NCBI GenBank assembly: GCA_963796155.1
Contig: CAWCKT010000015.1
Span: 62,001-126,000 of the forward strand
Direction: 5' to 3'
DNA length: 64,000 bases
DNA from: AP-15 sp963796155
GTDB lineage: Bacteria > Pseudomonadota > Alphaproteobacteria > ATCC43930 > CGMCC-115725
The stretch's first letter is position 1, and the number at the start of each line of letters is the position of its first letter. A model generated the notes under the pieces. The model ran no database searches and was not told the DNA's origin. It saw only the letters and a program-made list of their open reading frames with translations. The position numbers and the translations under genes are program-made. This document shows, piece after piece, positions 1 through 7,903 of the stretch.

Positions 1-441
1 ATGGGCGATCTCGTCATCGCGAAAGGCGAGGATCGTCTCCCGCAGGCCGGGATCCGCGTCGGCGAGACGCTCGGCCTGCCGCTGGTAATGCTCGTCGATG
101 ACGTCCTCGATCGCGACCGTGCAGGCCATCGCGGCGCGCTCGCCGAGGAGTGCGGTCGCGGCGCCGAGCGCGTACCCGGCGACCGACCATATCGGGTGGA
201 GGAGGGTCGGCCGCACCCGCCGCTCATGCAGCAACGTCTCGAACCGGGCGAGGTGGCGTTTTTCCGTCTCCGCCATGCGGCGGATCTCGCCGGTGGTGCG
301 GCCCCGTCCGAGCAGGTCGAGCTGACCCTGGTAGATCCGCGTTGCGCCGTACTCTCCGGCGTGGTCGACCCGCAGGATACGCGCGATCTCCTCGGCCGGG
401 TCGGGATCCCCGGGCAAGCGGTGCGGACGCCCATCACTCAT
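1..441 (-). CDS. coq7: Demethoxyubiquinone hydroxylase COQ7 (3' end cut by window edge)
   Basis: The minus strand from the ATG at 441 stays open for 147 codons to the window edge, so the C-terminus is missing. The translation carries the COQ7 di-iron signatures: RVDHAGEYGA near residue 25, AETEKRHLARF near 57, AIEDVIDEHY near 112, and an EIAH at the cut edge. COQ7 is a membrane-associated di-iron monooxygenase that hydroxylates demethoxyubiquinone in ubiquinone synthesis (family knowledge). Its start overlaps the stop of dsbB by four bases (ATGA), so the two are probably translationally coupled. The overlapping long forward-strand open frames in this region are shadows. Confidence 0.93.
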   Translation of the reverse strand, partial: MSDGRPHRLPGDPDPAEEIARILRVDHAGEYGATRIYQGQLDLLGRGRTTGEIRRMAETEKRHLARFETLLHERRVRPTLLHPIWSVAGYALGAATALLGERAAMACTVAIEDVIDEHYQRQAERLADADPGLRETILAFRDDEIAH

Positions 442-953
442 GCGATCCCCCGGCGCATACCGGCGCGCCGCGGCCGGCGCAGCCACGGGAGGGCAGCAAG
501 ACAGCTTCCAGCCATCGCGAGCGAGGCGAGGAGGTTCCAGCCGGCGAGCGAAACACCCCACAGCGACCAGGCCACCTCGTCGCAGCGCACTGGCTGCTGG
601 CGCAGGATCTGCGCTTTCAGCGCCTCGAGCGTATCGGCGGCGGTGGACGCCGCCGTGCAGGCGACGGGGCCCTCGAACCAATGCTTCTCGACCCCGACGT
701 GATAAAAGGCGAGCGCGCTGCCGGTTGTGAAGACCGCTGCGAGCACCAGCGCCACCCAAGGCAGCGCCGATCGGCTGCCAACCATGATCGCGATCAACGA
801 GATCACGATTGCCGCGGCCCAAGGCCAGCGCTGGTAGAGGCAGAGTTCGCATGGGGCGAGCCCGCCCCAATATTGCGAGAAGAGTGCGCCGCCCAGCACC
901 GCGGCGCTCGCCACCAGGACATAGACCGGAAAACGAACGGGGTCGCCTCTCAT
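438..953 (-). CDS. dsbB: Disulfide bond formation protein B
   Basis: This is an inner-membrane quinone reductase that reoxidises DsbA. The protein is about 171 residues with four hydrophobic segments. PCELCLYQR puts the first redox pair at C35/C38, and a second pair (in VACTAAS and VRCDEV) lies in the second periplasmic loop. I chose the ATG at 953 (MRGDPVRFPV) because the longer reading to 1010 adds a non-hydrophobic, poorly conserved extension inside the upstream yqaA gene. It lies four bases after the yqaA stop and overlaps coq7 by four, forming a compact yqaA-dsbB-coq7 unit. The pairing with coq7 suits a quinone-dependent enzyme. Confidence 0.92.
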   Translation of the reverse strand: MRGDPVRFPVYVLVASAAVLGGALFSQYWGGLAPCELCLYQRWPWAAAIVISLIAIMVGSRSALPWVALVLAAVFTTGSALAFYHVGVEKHWFEGPVACTAASTAADTLEALKAQILRQQPVRCDEVAWSLWGVSLAGWNLLASLAMAGSCLAALPWLRRPRRAGMRRGIA

Positions 954-957
954 GACC

Positions 958-1536
958 TCATAGATAGCGCAGCACCACGAACCCGCCAACGAGCGCCGCC
1001 GCGACCACACTGGTAACCAGCATCAGCCGGCGCTCGATAAAGTCGCGGATCGGCTCGCCGAAACGCCACAACAGGGCGGCGAGCAGGAAAAAGCGAAGAC
1101 TGCGCGACACGATCGACGCCAAGGTAAAGGCGGCGAGGTTGAACTGCGCCGCACCGCTGGCGATCGTCACGAGCTTGTAGGGGATCGGAGTCAACCCCTT
1201 GATAACGATGATCCATGCGCCCCACTCGGCGAAGGCCGCTTTGAACGCCTCGTATTTGTCCATCGCGTGATAGAATTCGAGCAGCGGCCGGCCGAGGGCG
1301 TCAAATAGGAAAAAGCCGATCGCGTAGCCGACATAACCGCCGACGACCGAGGCTGTCGTGCAGACCGCGGCGATCAGCCAGGCCCGGCGCGGCCGCGCCA
1401 GGATCATCGGCACGAGCAGGACGTCGGGCGGCAGCGGAAAGAACGAACTCTCGGCGAACGAGACCAGCGCCAGCGCCGCCATCGCATGACGGTGTGCGGC
1501 GATGGCGAGCGTCCGAGAATAGAGACGAGCGATCAC
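958..1536 (-). CDS. YqaA/DedA-family (SNARE-associated type) membrane protein
   Basis: This is a 192-residue integral membrane protein with the DedA/YqaA pattern. FAESSFFPLPPDVLL lies near residue 30, a glycine-rich G-x-x-x-GY segment around 67, and a VIKGLTPIPYKL re-entrant-like motif near 112, followed by C-terminal membrane helices. DedA-family proteins are linked to membrane lipid and proton-motive homeostasis; the YqaA branch is not functionally defined. It is the first gene of a tight minus-strand unit with dsbB and coq7. The start at 1536 gives a normal family length. Confidence 0.88.
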   Translation of the reverse strand: MIARLYSRTLAIAAHRHAMAALALVSFAESSFFPLPPDVLLVPMILARPRRAWLIAAVCTTASVVGGYVGYAIGFFLFDALGRPLLEFYHAMDKYEAFKAAFAEWGAWIIVIKGLTPIPYKLVTIASGAAQFNLAAFTLASIVSRSLRFFLLAALLWRFGEPIRDFIERRLMLVTSVVAAALVGGFVVLRYL

Positions 1537-1575
1537 GTCCCGGGGCGGGTCCGCGGAGACGGCAGTCGCGGCCTC

Positions 1576-2172
1576 TCAGGCTGCGTTCTCGGCATCGATG
1601 TCGATCCCTTCATAGAGCTCCGCCATCGCGATCCGCAGCTCGACCGAGGAGAGCCCTAGGGTCGCGTCTCCTCCCCGAACCAGCTCGGTGATCCAGCGGT
1701 CGCCCTCGCGCCGGAGAATCTCGGCGTAGAGACTTTCCGAGTTGATGAGCAGGATTTCGTTTACGCTGTCGATAGCACGGTAAGCGGGAAGCTTGATCCG
1801 ACGGTCGTGCCTTTCCGTTCCGGGAGACAATATCTCGACGATCAGGATCGGATCTTTAACGAGTTGTTCCCCTCTTTGGTAAGGACTGCAGGTCACCGCC
1901 AGATCTGCCACGTAGTAGGTATCGTCCCGATCAGGGCGGGCTATCCCCGCTTCGGTTTGCGCGCTGCAAGGGCGGCGCGAGCGCAGCGCTGCGTCGATCA
2001 TTCCTCCAAGCCGTGCACACAGCATTCCGTGAGCCCGTGCGGGCGGGGCCATCGCCACCGGGAAGCCGCCGATCAGCTCGTAGCGCGTATCGGTCCCGTC
2101 CTCCCAGCGCAGGAACTCCACGAGGGTCATATGTCTGATCGCCGGCTCCGCCATCCTCAAACCTTCAGCCAC
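1576..2172 (-). CDS. Uma2-family (DUF820) restriction-endonuclease-like protein
   Basis: The 198-residue protein matches the Uma2/DUF820 family, with a PD-(D/E)xK fold. An N-terminal MTLVEFLRWE and YELIGGFPV precede the nuclease core. The core has D in YVADLAV, E-I-L-S in LIVEILSPGT and K in RIKLPAYRAI, the three acidic/lysine positions expected for metal-dependent cleavage. Uma2 proteins are numerous in cyanobacteria and scattered in alphaproteobacteria, and their cellular role is unresolved. The start could be 2172 or the ATG six codons inside (2154). Neighbours are unrelated housekeeping genes, so it looks like a mobile accessory gene. Confidence 0.85.
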   Translation of the reverse strand: MAEGLRMAEPAIRHMTLVEFLRWEDGTDTRYELIGGFPVAMAPPARAHGMLCARLGGMIDAALRSRRPCSAQTEAGIARPDRDDTYYVADLAVTCSPYQRGEQLVKDPILIVEILSPGTERHDRRIKLPAYRAIDSVNEILLINSESLYAEILRREGDRWITELVRGGDATLGLSSVELRIAMAELYEGIDIDAENAA

Positions 2173-2220
2173 GCATCTATGGCTATTTTCGGGTCGGTCA
2201 TCCGGCGCCGGTTCGCCCCC

Positions 2221-4085
2221 TTATTCGGCCGCGGCGGCATCCACCGGGATCGCGAGGTCCTGAAACCCGCCCGACTGGTGCTGCCACAGCCGCGCATAGG
2301 TGCCACCGCGGGCGAGCAGCTGGGCATGGGTCCCTTCTTCGACGATCCGCCCCTGGTCGAGCACGACGAGACGGTCCATGCGCGCGATCGTCGACAGCCG
2401 GTGGGCGATGGCGATGACCGTGCGCCCGCGCATCAAGCTGTCGAGTTGCTCCTGGATCGCCGCCTCGACCTCCGAATCGAGTGATGAGGTCGCCTCGTCG
2501 AGCACCAGGATCGGCGCGTCCTTCGAGAATGACACGGGCGAGCGCGATTCGCTGGCGCTGGCCGCCCGACAGCTTGACACCGCGCTCGCCGACATGCGCG
2601 TCGAAGCCACGGCGACCGTACCAGTCCTCGAGCCCCTCGATGAATTCGAGGGCGTGCGCCTGCGCCGCGGCGCGCCGAACCTCCCATTCGCTCGCCTGCA
2701 GCCTGCCGTAACGAATGTTGTCGCGGATCGAGCGGTGCAGCAGCGAGGTGTCCTGGGTCACCATCGCGATGTGGGCGCGCAAGCTTTCCTGAGTAACGCG
2801 GGCGATGTCCTGTCCGTCGATCAGGATGCGTCCGGCTTCGATCTCGTAAAAGCGCAACAAGAGGTTGACCAGGGTCGACTTGCCGGCGCCCGAGCGTCCG
2901 ACGAGGCCGACGCGTTCGCCGGGCGCCACCGAGAGGTCGATCCCGTGCAGGACGCCCTTCGCGGTCCCGTATCCGAAGCGCACCCCCTCGAAGCGCACGG
3001 CGCCGCGCGCGACCTGCTAAGGCGACGGCGTCGGGCCGGTCCGGCATCTGGCGGGGCACCGCGATCGACCGCATGCCCTCTTGCACAACACCGATATTCT
3101 CGAAGATCGTCGTTACGTTCTGGGCCACCCAGCCGGCGATCGCGGCGATGTGCCAGGTCAGCGGCAACGCCATCGCGATGATGCCTACCGCGATCCGCCC
3201 GTCGTTCCAGAGCCAAATCGCCAACCCGCCGGTGCCCACCACCATGCTCGCGTTCAGCACCGCGAGGCACAGCCCGAGCGTGGTCGTCAGCCGCGTCTGC
3301 TCACGGAAGGCTTCGGTCAGGTCGTCCATCGCGGCCTGCACGAACTCGTCCTCGTCGCGCGGCCGGGCGAACAATTTCACCGTCAGGATATTGGTGTAGC
3401 TGTCGACGACGCGGCCGGTGAGGGCCGAACGCGTCTCCGACATGCGCCGCGAGCGGGTGCGCAGCCGGGGAACAAAATGGCGGAGCAGCACCGCGTAGCC
3501 GGCGAACCACAGCACCACCGGGATGGCCAATCGAGAGTCGCTGCGAGCGAGCAAGGCGATCGCACCGCCGCCGTAGACGACGATGTACCAGACTGCCGTG
3601 GTGGCCGAGACGACGCTTTCGCGCAGCGACGGGCCGGTCTGCATGACCCGTTGGGCGATTCGCCCGGCATAATCGTTCTGGAAGAAGCTCCAGCTCTGCC
3701 GGACCACATGCCAATGGCTCTGCCAGCGGATCAGGTTCGAGAACCCGGGGATGATCGCCTGGTTGGTCAGCATGTTCTGCAGCAGCATCGCCAAGGGCCG
3801 GGCGACCAACAGGACAAACGCCATGCCGAGGAGCGACGGCCCCGAATCGCGCAGCAGCGAGCCGGGCTCGTGGCTGGAGACGAGCGTGATCACCCGGCCG
3901 ACGAATACCGGTATCGTCATGTCGATCAGCGCGACGATGAAACCGGCGACGAAGAGGGCGGCGACGAGCCCGCGCGCCTGCCGCGCATAATGCCAATAAA
4001 ACGCCGCCAGCCCGGACGGCGGAGGCCCCTGCGTCGGCAGGGCGGTCGGCTCGAGAAGGCTTTCAAAAAAACGGAACAAGCGCAT
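2221..4085 (-). pseudogene. MsbA-type ABC exporter (fused permease-ATPase), two frameshifts
   Basis: Three frames together encode one ABC exporter. From the ATG at 4085 (MRLFRFFESLLEP) comes a six-helix transmembrane domain to about 3020. A second frame then carries the Walker A motif (GRSGAGKST) and signature (LSGGQRQRIALARV). A third frame supplies Walker B (ILVLDEATSSLD), the H-loop (AIAHRLST) and the stop at 2221. Each junction is explained by one extra base, at about 3010-3022 (removing it restores ALAVARGAVRFEGV) and about 2519-2527 (restores ALARVILKDAPILVL). Each is a +1 insertion in a short C/G-rich run. As written, the product would lack a functional nucleotide-binding domain. It is either a decaying gene or carries two sequence errors. 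The substrate cannot be told; lipid or drug export is typical of the family. Confidence 0.85.
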
Positions 4086-4568
4086 GGGAAGGTTCGCTTC
4101 GAGATCCCTGCTCTGAAGGAAAGAAGACACCGAGACCGGCCCGACTGATCTGGCCTTAAGTGGCACGGCAGGCCGGCAGCGCAACCCTAGCACATCCCGG
4201 GTTGGGGTGCCCGAAAGATCCGATCAGTGCTGAAACGGCAAGGCTGGGTAGATCCGACGAGTTCTCCCTCTTCATCCTGGAGGCGAGCAAGATGGGTTGA
4301 GGTAGGCTGGAATCTCCTCGGTCCCGAGCTTCGAGGTGGGGTCGCGTAAGATTCGCCGGTCGCTCGCCGCGTGCGCCACGCGACTCACCACTTCGAGCTC
4401 TAAGACACCGGGTACCGCCCGGTAACCATTGATCGGGTCTTTACATTGAATTTCTATTTGAATTATAGTGGCCCGAACAAATTGGGATGCCCGCTCTGCT
4501 GTATTGGACGCCGCTGGCGTGCGTTAACTTTAACGTCGTCGGGAGAACAAGTCACGCGACAGTGGGCA
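4086..4568. other. Non-coding stretch between exporter and J-domain gene
   Basis: I see no supported gene here. A 37-codon N-terminal extension of the exporter frame runs to 4193 but shows no conserved features. An open frame from a TTG at 4446 leads into the J-domain gene, but its first 40 residues look random. Base composition drops towards A+T around 4430-4480, consistent with a regulatory region for the J-domain gene. Confidence 0.4.
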
Positions 4569-4787
4569 GTGACTAAATTGCTGCTGGACGACGCATTCAC
4601 GTTATTTCGACGGTTCGGTGTCGATGTCCGGTCGATCTCCCAAAGGGAGTTCACGGCGGCCTATTTCGTCCTTGCCAAGCGCTACCACCCCGATCGAGGC
4701 AATCAGACAACCCACGAGCTGATGGCCAACATCAACGCCGCAAGGACGACCATATTGAAGTCCTACCGGACGGATCGGCCCGAATAG
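4569..4787 (+). CDS. Small J-domain (DnaJ-like) protein
   Basis: The translation ends with a recognisable J-domain. An amphipathic helix (EFTAAYFVLAKRY) leads into the invariant HPD tripeptide (YHPDRGN, coding around 4687), then a helix ELMANINAARTTIL. HPD is the element that stimulates Hsp70/DnaK ATPase. The protein has no zinc-finger or C-terminal client-binding domain, so it is a stand-alone co-chaperone-like J protein. The start is uncertain: I chose GTG 4569, giving 72 residues. A TTG at 4446 would add 41 unconserved residues. It is isolated between two broken genes. Confidence 0.62.
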   Translation: MTKLLLDDAFTLFRRFGVDVRSISQREFTAAYFVLAKRYHPDRGNQTTHELMANINAARTTILKSYRTDRPE

Positions 4788-4849
4788 TTGCGGGCGATCG
4801 GCAGGTCTCTCGGGACGGACCGACGGAGGCGTCCCGCTCGATCGCGCAT

Positions 4850-5777
4850 TTAGCTGCTCCATAGCGCAGCAAGCCGCGTGGCGACGACGTTCTCATAGGG
4901 GATCTGACCCTTGAGGATGCCGATGTCGCGGGCGAACTGGCTCATGCCGGCGACAAAGCTCGGCGAGATCGACGGGTCGTAGTACGGCAGATCGCGGCGG
5001 ATCAGCTCGGCGATCAGCTCGGCCTCTGCCGGCGGAAAGAGCTTGCGGCCCACCTCAGCGGCGCGGCTCACATCTTCCCTCAGCGCCGCTTGTGTCTCGA
5101 CGATCGCCCGGATCGCCGCCGCTGCCGTTTCGGGCGACCGCGTCGATCAGCCGGTCGCTCGCCGCCAGCGATGACATCGTATAGTTGAAGCAACCTTGCG
5201 GCCCGTCGCCGCGGCGCACGTCGAGCACGACGGTGCCGACGCCGCGGCGCACCGCGACCTCGGTGCCCATGCCGTTCGCCCAGAACCCGTCGATCTTGCC
5301 GTCTTCGAGCGCCTTCGCCGCGGTCACGCCGAAATTGACCACTCCGGCTCCGGACGCCCCTGGTACCGGCGCGATCGTCACGCGGTCACGATCAAGGTCG
5401 ATCCCGGCCTCGATCAGCAGCCGGCGGAGGCCCATTTCGACCCACGGTGCCGCGCCGATGCTGCGGCCCTTGACGACGCCAACATCGCCGCGCCGAGCGC
5501 CGAGACTGGCGCGCATCACCAGAAACCAGTACATGCCCTGCGCCTGCGCGCAGAGCAGCTTGGCGCCCTGCCATTCTGGGAAGGCGGCCAGCACCGAATG
5601 CGCCGAGCCGCCGACAAAATCGACCGCCCCGTCGCGCAGCGCCTCATAGGCCTTGTCGACCGGAAAAATCAGCTCGAGCGAGACGTCGAGCCCTTCTCTT
5701 TTGAAAAAGCCGAGCTCCACCGCCGCTACGGCCGGGAAATACGAGTTCGAGATCAGGTCGGGGACGGCGAGCTTCAT
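4850..5777 (-). pseudogene. NMT1/THI5-like ABC substrate-binding protein, frameshifted
   Basis: From ATG 5777 the protein reads as an NMT1-like periplasmic-binding fold (ISNSYFPAVAAVELGFFKREGL, broken here for length: ISNSYFPAVAAVELG then FFKREGL). It continues to DRLIDAV, where the frame is lost at about 5131-5134. The C-terminal part (ETAAAAIRAIVETQ through LPYYDPSISPSF to the stop at 4850) continues one frame over. One extra base in a GGG run restores a protein of about 308 residues. There is no signal peptide, unusual for an ABC solute receptor, and no permease or ATPase gene next to it. The orphan context and frameshift suggest decay, unless the frameshift is a sequence error. It is transcribed divergently from the cupin gene. 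Confidence 0.8.
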
Positions 5778-5844
5778 CCGAAACTCCTTTTCCGGTAGGA
5801 AGCAACCATATCAAGAGCGGGCCGGATGCCGACAGGTGAACGAG

Positions 5845-6306
5845 ATGAGCGAGATCGACTGGAAGGTCCACGGGGTCAAGGTTATTCCGGGCGATCAGCT
5901 CGACCCGAACACCGCCCAGACCCCTGGCATGGACCGCGCGGCGGCGATCAACCTCGCCCGGGTCGGCGCTCAGAAAATCTGGGCGGGCACGGTCAGGATC
6001 CACGCCAATGCCAAGACCGGCGCCCATCACCACGGCCATCTCGAAAGCGTGATCTACGTTCTCAAGGGCCGGGCGAGGATGCGCTGGGGCGACCGCCTCG
6101 AATACGTCGCCGAAGCGGGTCCGGGCGACTTCATCTTCGTACCGCCCTATGTGCCGCACCAGGAAATCAACGCCTCGACCGACGAGACGCTCGAATGCGT
6201 GCTGGTGCGCAGCGACAACGAAGCCGTCGTCGTCAACCTCGACATCGAGCCGATCGAGCGTCCCGAAGAGGTGCGCTGGATCGATCCGATCCACCGAAGC
6301 GGCTGA
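5845..6306 (+). CDS. Cupin-domain protein
   Basis: This 153-residue single-domain cupin carries motif 1 as GAHHHGHLESVIYVLKGRA (metal-binding His cluster plus Glu, residues about 57-75) and motif 2 as PGDFIFVPPYVPHQEIN (about 96-112). The ATG at 5845 (MSEIDWKVHG) is preferred; the same frame is open upstream but overlaps the divergent promoter region. Cupins of this size are metal-dependent enzymes or ligand-binding proteins; the substrate is not evident. It is divergent from the NMT1-like gene and sixteen bases before the copper gene set, but there is no clear functional link. Confidence 0.85.
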   Translation: MSEIDWKVHGVKVIPGDQLDPNTAQTPGMDRAAAINLARVGAQKIWAGTVRIHANAKTGAHHHGHLESVIYVLKGRARMRWGDRLEYVAEAGPGDFIFVPPYVPHQEINASTDETLECVLVRSDNEAVVVNLDIEPIERPEEVRWIDPIHRSG

Positions 6307-6321
6307 CCCGGCGGAAAAGCT

Positions 6322-6717
6322 TTGCTCGCCGAATGCGATCGCGTTGCGGGTCTGCTCCCACTCTGGCGAGCACGCTTTGCCTGGATCGCGATTGTCGCGG
6401 TGCTCAGCAACGCGCTGTTGCCCGCAGCCTTTGCGGTCGGCATCGGTGGCGCCGATGCGAACAGCGCTGTCCGGTTCGGTTTTTGCAGCGCAACTCCAGC
6501 TCGCAACATCCCGGCAAAAACCAAACCGGCGCTGATCGTTCATCATTGTGCGCTGTGCGCGATTGCACCGGATGGTTTGCCGCCGGGTCGGCAAGCCGCC
6601 GTCACCTTTCTGCCTGTCGTCGTTGGCGAGGCGTTCCCGCTGCGCCCGACGACCGCGCTCAGGGCTCCTTTTCGAAATTATCGGACACAGCCGCGCGCGC
6701 CGCCGGTCACAGCCTGA
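6322..6717 (+). CDS. DUF2946-like small membrane protein of a copper locus
   Basis: This is a 131-residue protein with an N-terminal hydrophobic segment (WIAIVAVLSNALLPAAFAV, about residues 20-38) and a later HHCALCAIAP motif resembling the metal-ligand-like His/Cys cluster of DUF2946 proteins, then a second hydrophobic stretch. The start is a TTG at 6322. It precedes a PCu(A)C chaperone and an SCO protein, a common association for this family. A role in periplasmic copper handling is inferred from neighbours, not demonstrated. Family assignment is moderate because DUF2946 proteins are short and variable. Confidence 0.6.
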   Translation: MLAECDRVAGLLPLWRARFAWIAIVAVLSNALLPAAFAVGIGGADANSAVRFGFCSATPARNIPAKTKPALIVHHCALCAIAPDGLPPGRQAAVTFLPVVVGEAFPLRPTTALRAPFRNYRTQPRAPPVTA

Positions 6718-6792
6718 GCCCGACCGATACGAACTTACGTCCGAGCCGGCCGGCTGCGTGCCTGGCCGCCTGCCTTTCGAAAGGAATCCTCG

Positions 6793-7239
6793 ATGTCGAT
6801 CAAATTTCTCGCTTTCGCCGCGAGCCTTGCTGTCGCCGGCGCTGCGCTGGCGCAGACCAATCAGCTGGAGGTCAGCAACGCCTGGGCTCGCGCCACCCCC
6901 GGCAGGGCCGAAACCGGCGCCGCCTATGTGACGATCCAGTCGCCGACGGCGGACCGACTACTTTCGGCCGCATCGCCGGTGGCGAAAAAGGTCGAGCTGC
7001 ACACCATGGAGATGGCCGGCATGGTCATGAAGATGCGCCCGATTGCCGCCCTCGACATTCCCGCCGGCCAGCCGGTCACCTTGAAGCCCGGGGGTGAGCA
7101 CATCATGCTGATCGGGCTCGAGCACCCCTTGCGCGAGGGTCAATCGTTTCCGCTCACCTTGAACTTTGAAAAGGCCGGAGCTCGCATCGTAACCGTGGCT
7201 GTCGAGAAAGCCGGCGCGATGCCCTCGATGCAACACTGA
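6793..7239 (+). CDS. pcuC: PCu(A)C-type periplasmic copper chaperone
   Basis: This 148-residue protein has a signal peptide (MSIKFLAFAASLAVAGAALA) and a PCu(A)C domain. The copper-binding His/Met set is visible as ELHTMEMAGMVMKMR (about residues 73-87) and GGEHIMLIGL (about 102-111), the H-x(n)-M-x(n)-H-x-M arrangement of the family. These proteins deliver Cu(I) to the CuA site of cytochrome c oxidase. It sits 13 bases before the SCO gene, and the two very likely share a transcript. A ribosome-binding-like AAAGGAA lies just before the ATG. Confidence 0.93.
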   Translation: MSIKFLAFAASLAVAGAALAQTNQLEVSNAWARATPGRAETGAAYVTIQSPTADRLLSAASPVAKKVELHTMEMAGMVMKMRPIAALDIPAGQPVTLKPGGEHIMLIGLEHPLREGQSFPLTLNFEKAGARIVTVAVEKAGAMPSMQH

Positions 7240-7252
7240 GGGAGGATCGATC

Positions 7253-7903
7253 ATGGCAGGCAATCCGCCGGACCGGGTGCCCCGAGCCGCGGCGCAGGCT
7301 AATTCCCGCCGGTTCGTCCTCATCGCTACACTACTCGCCGGCTTCGTGATTCTGGGAGCCGGCGCCTTTCTCGCGCTGTCGCTGCACGAAACACCAAGGG
7401 GTGCGGCCAGAACCGTGCTCGGCAGCGCGATCGGGGGCCCCTTCCGGCTCGTCGACCAGAACGGCAAGACGTTCACCGATGCCGATCTCAAGGGCAAGTG
7501 GTCGCTGGTCTATTTCGGCTACACGCATTGCCCCGACGCCTGTCCGACCGCGCTCAACGACATCTCGATCGCGCTCGACGAGCTCGGGCCGAAGCGCGAC
7601 GCCGTCCAGCCGGTGTTTATCACCGTGGATCCCGAGCGCGACACGCCGGCAGTGCTCAAGGACTATGTCACGAGCTTCGACGCCCCGATCCTCGCGCTGA
7701 GCGGAAGTGCGGACGACATCGCCCGGGCGGCAAAGGCCTACCGCGTCTACTATGCGAAGCATCCGGAAGCCGGCGGCGATTACTCGATGGACCACAGTTC
7801 GGTAATCTATGTGATGGATCCGGAAGGGCGCTTCACCGCCAGCTTCACGCATGAGAGCACGCCTGAAGAGATCGCCGCGCGGCTGAAGAAGTTGCTCGCC
7901 TAG
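7253..7903 (+). CDS. SCO1/SenC copper-metallochaperone
   Basis: This 216-residue protein has an N-terminal membrane anchor (FVLIATLLAGFVILGAGAFLA) and a thioredoxin-fold SCO domain. The copper site is present: the CPDACP motif (C-x3-C) in GYTHCPDACPTALND, and the distal His in DYSMDHSSVIYV. SCO proteins help metallate CuA of cytochrome oxidase together with PCu(A)C. It ends in a four-base convergent overlap with the ABC ATPase gene. No oxidase subunit gene is in the window, so this is a detached chaperone module. Confidence 0.93.
   Translation: MAGNPPDRVPRAAAQANSRRFVLIATLLAGFVILGAGAFLALSLHETPRGAARTVLGSAIGGPFRLVDQNGKTFTDADLKGKWSLVYFGYTHCPDACPTALNDISIALDELGPKRDAVQPVFITVDPERDTPAVLKDYVTSFDAPILALSGSADDIARAAKAYRVYYAKHPEAGGDYSMDHSSVIYVMDPEGRFTASFTHESTPEEIAARLKKLLA

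Noticed and set aside
1..702. Long forward open frames at the left edge
   Set aside because: The minus strand reads as COQ7 and DsbB with all family motifs. The forward frames are Arg/Pro-rich shadows.
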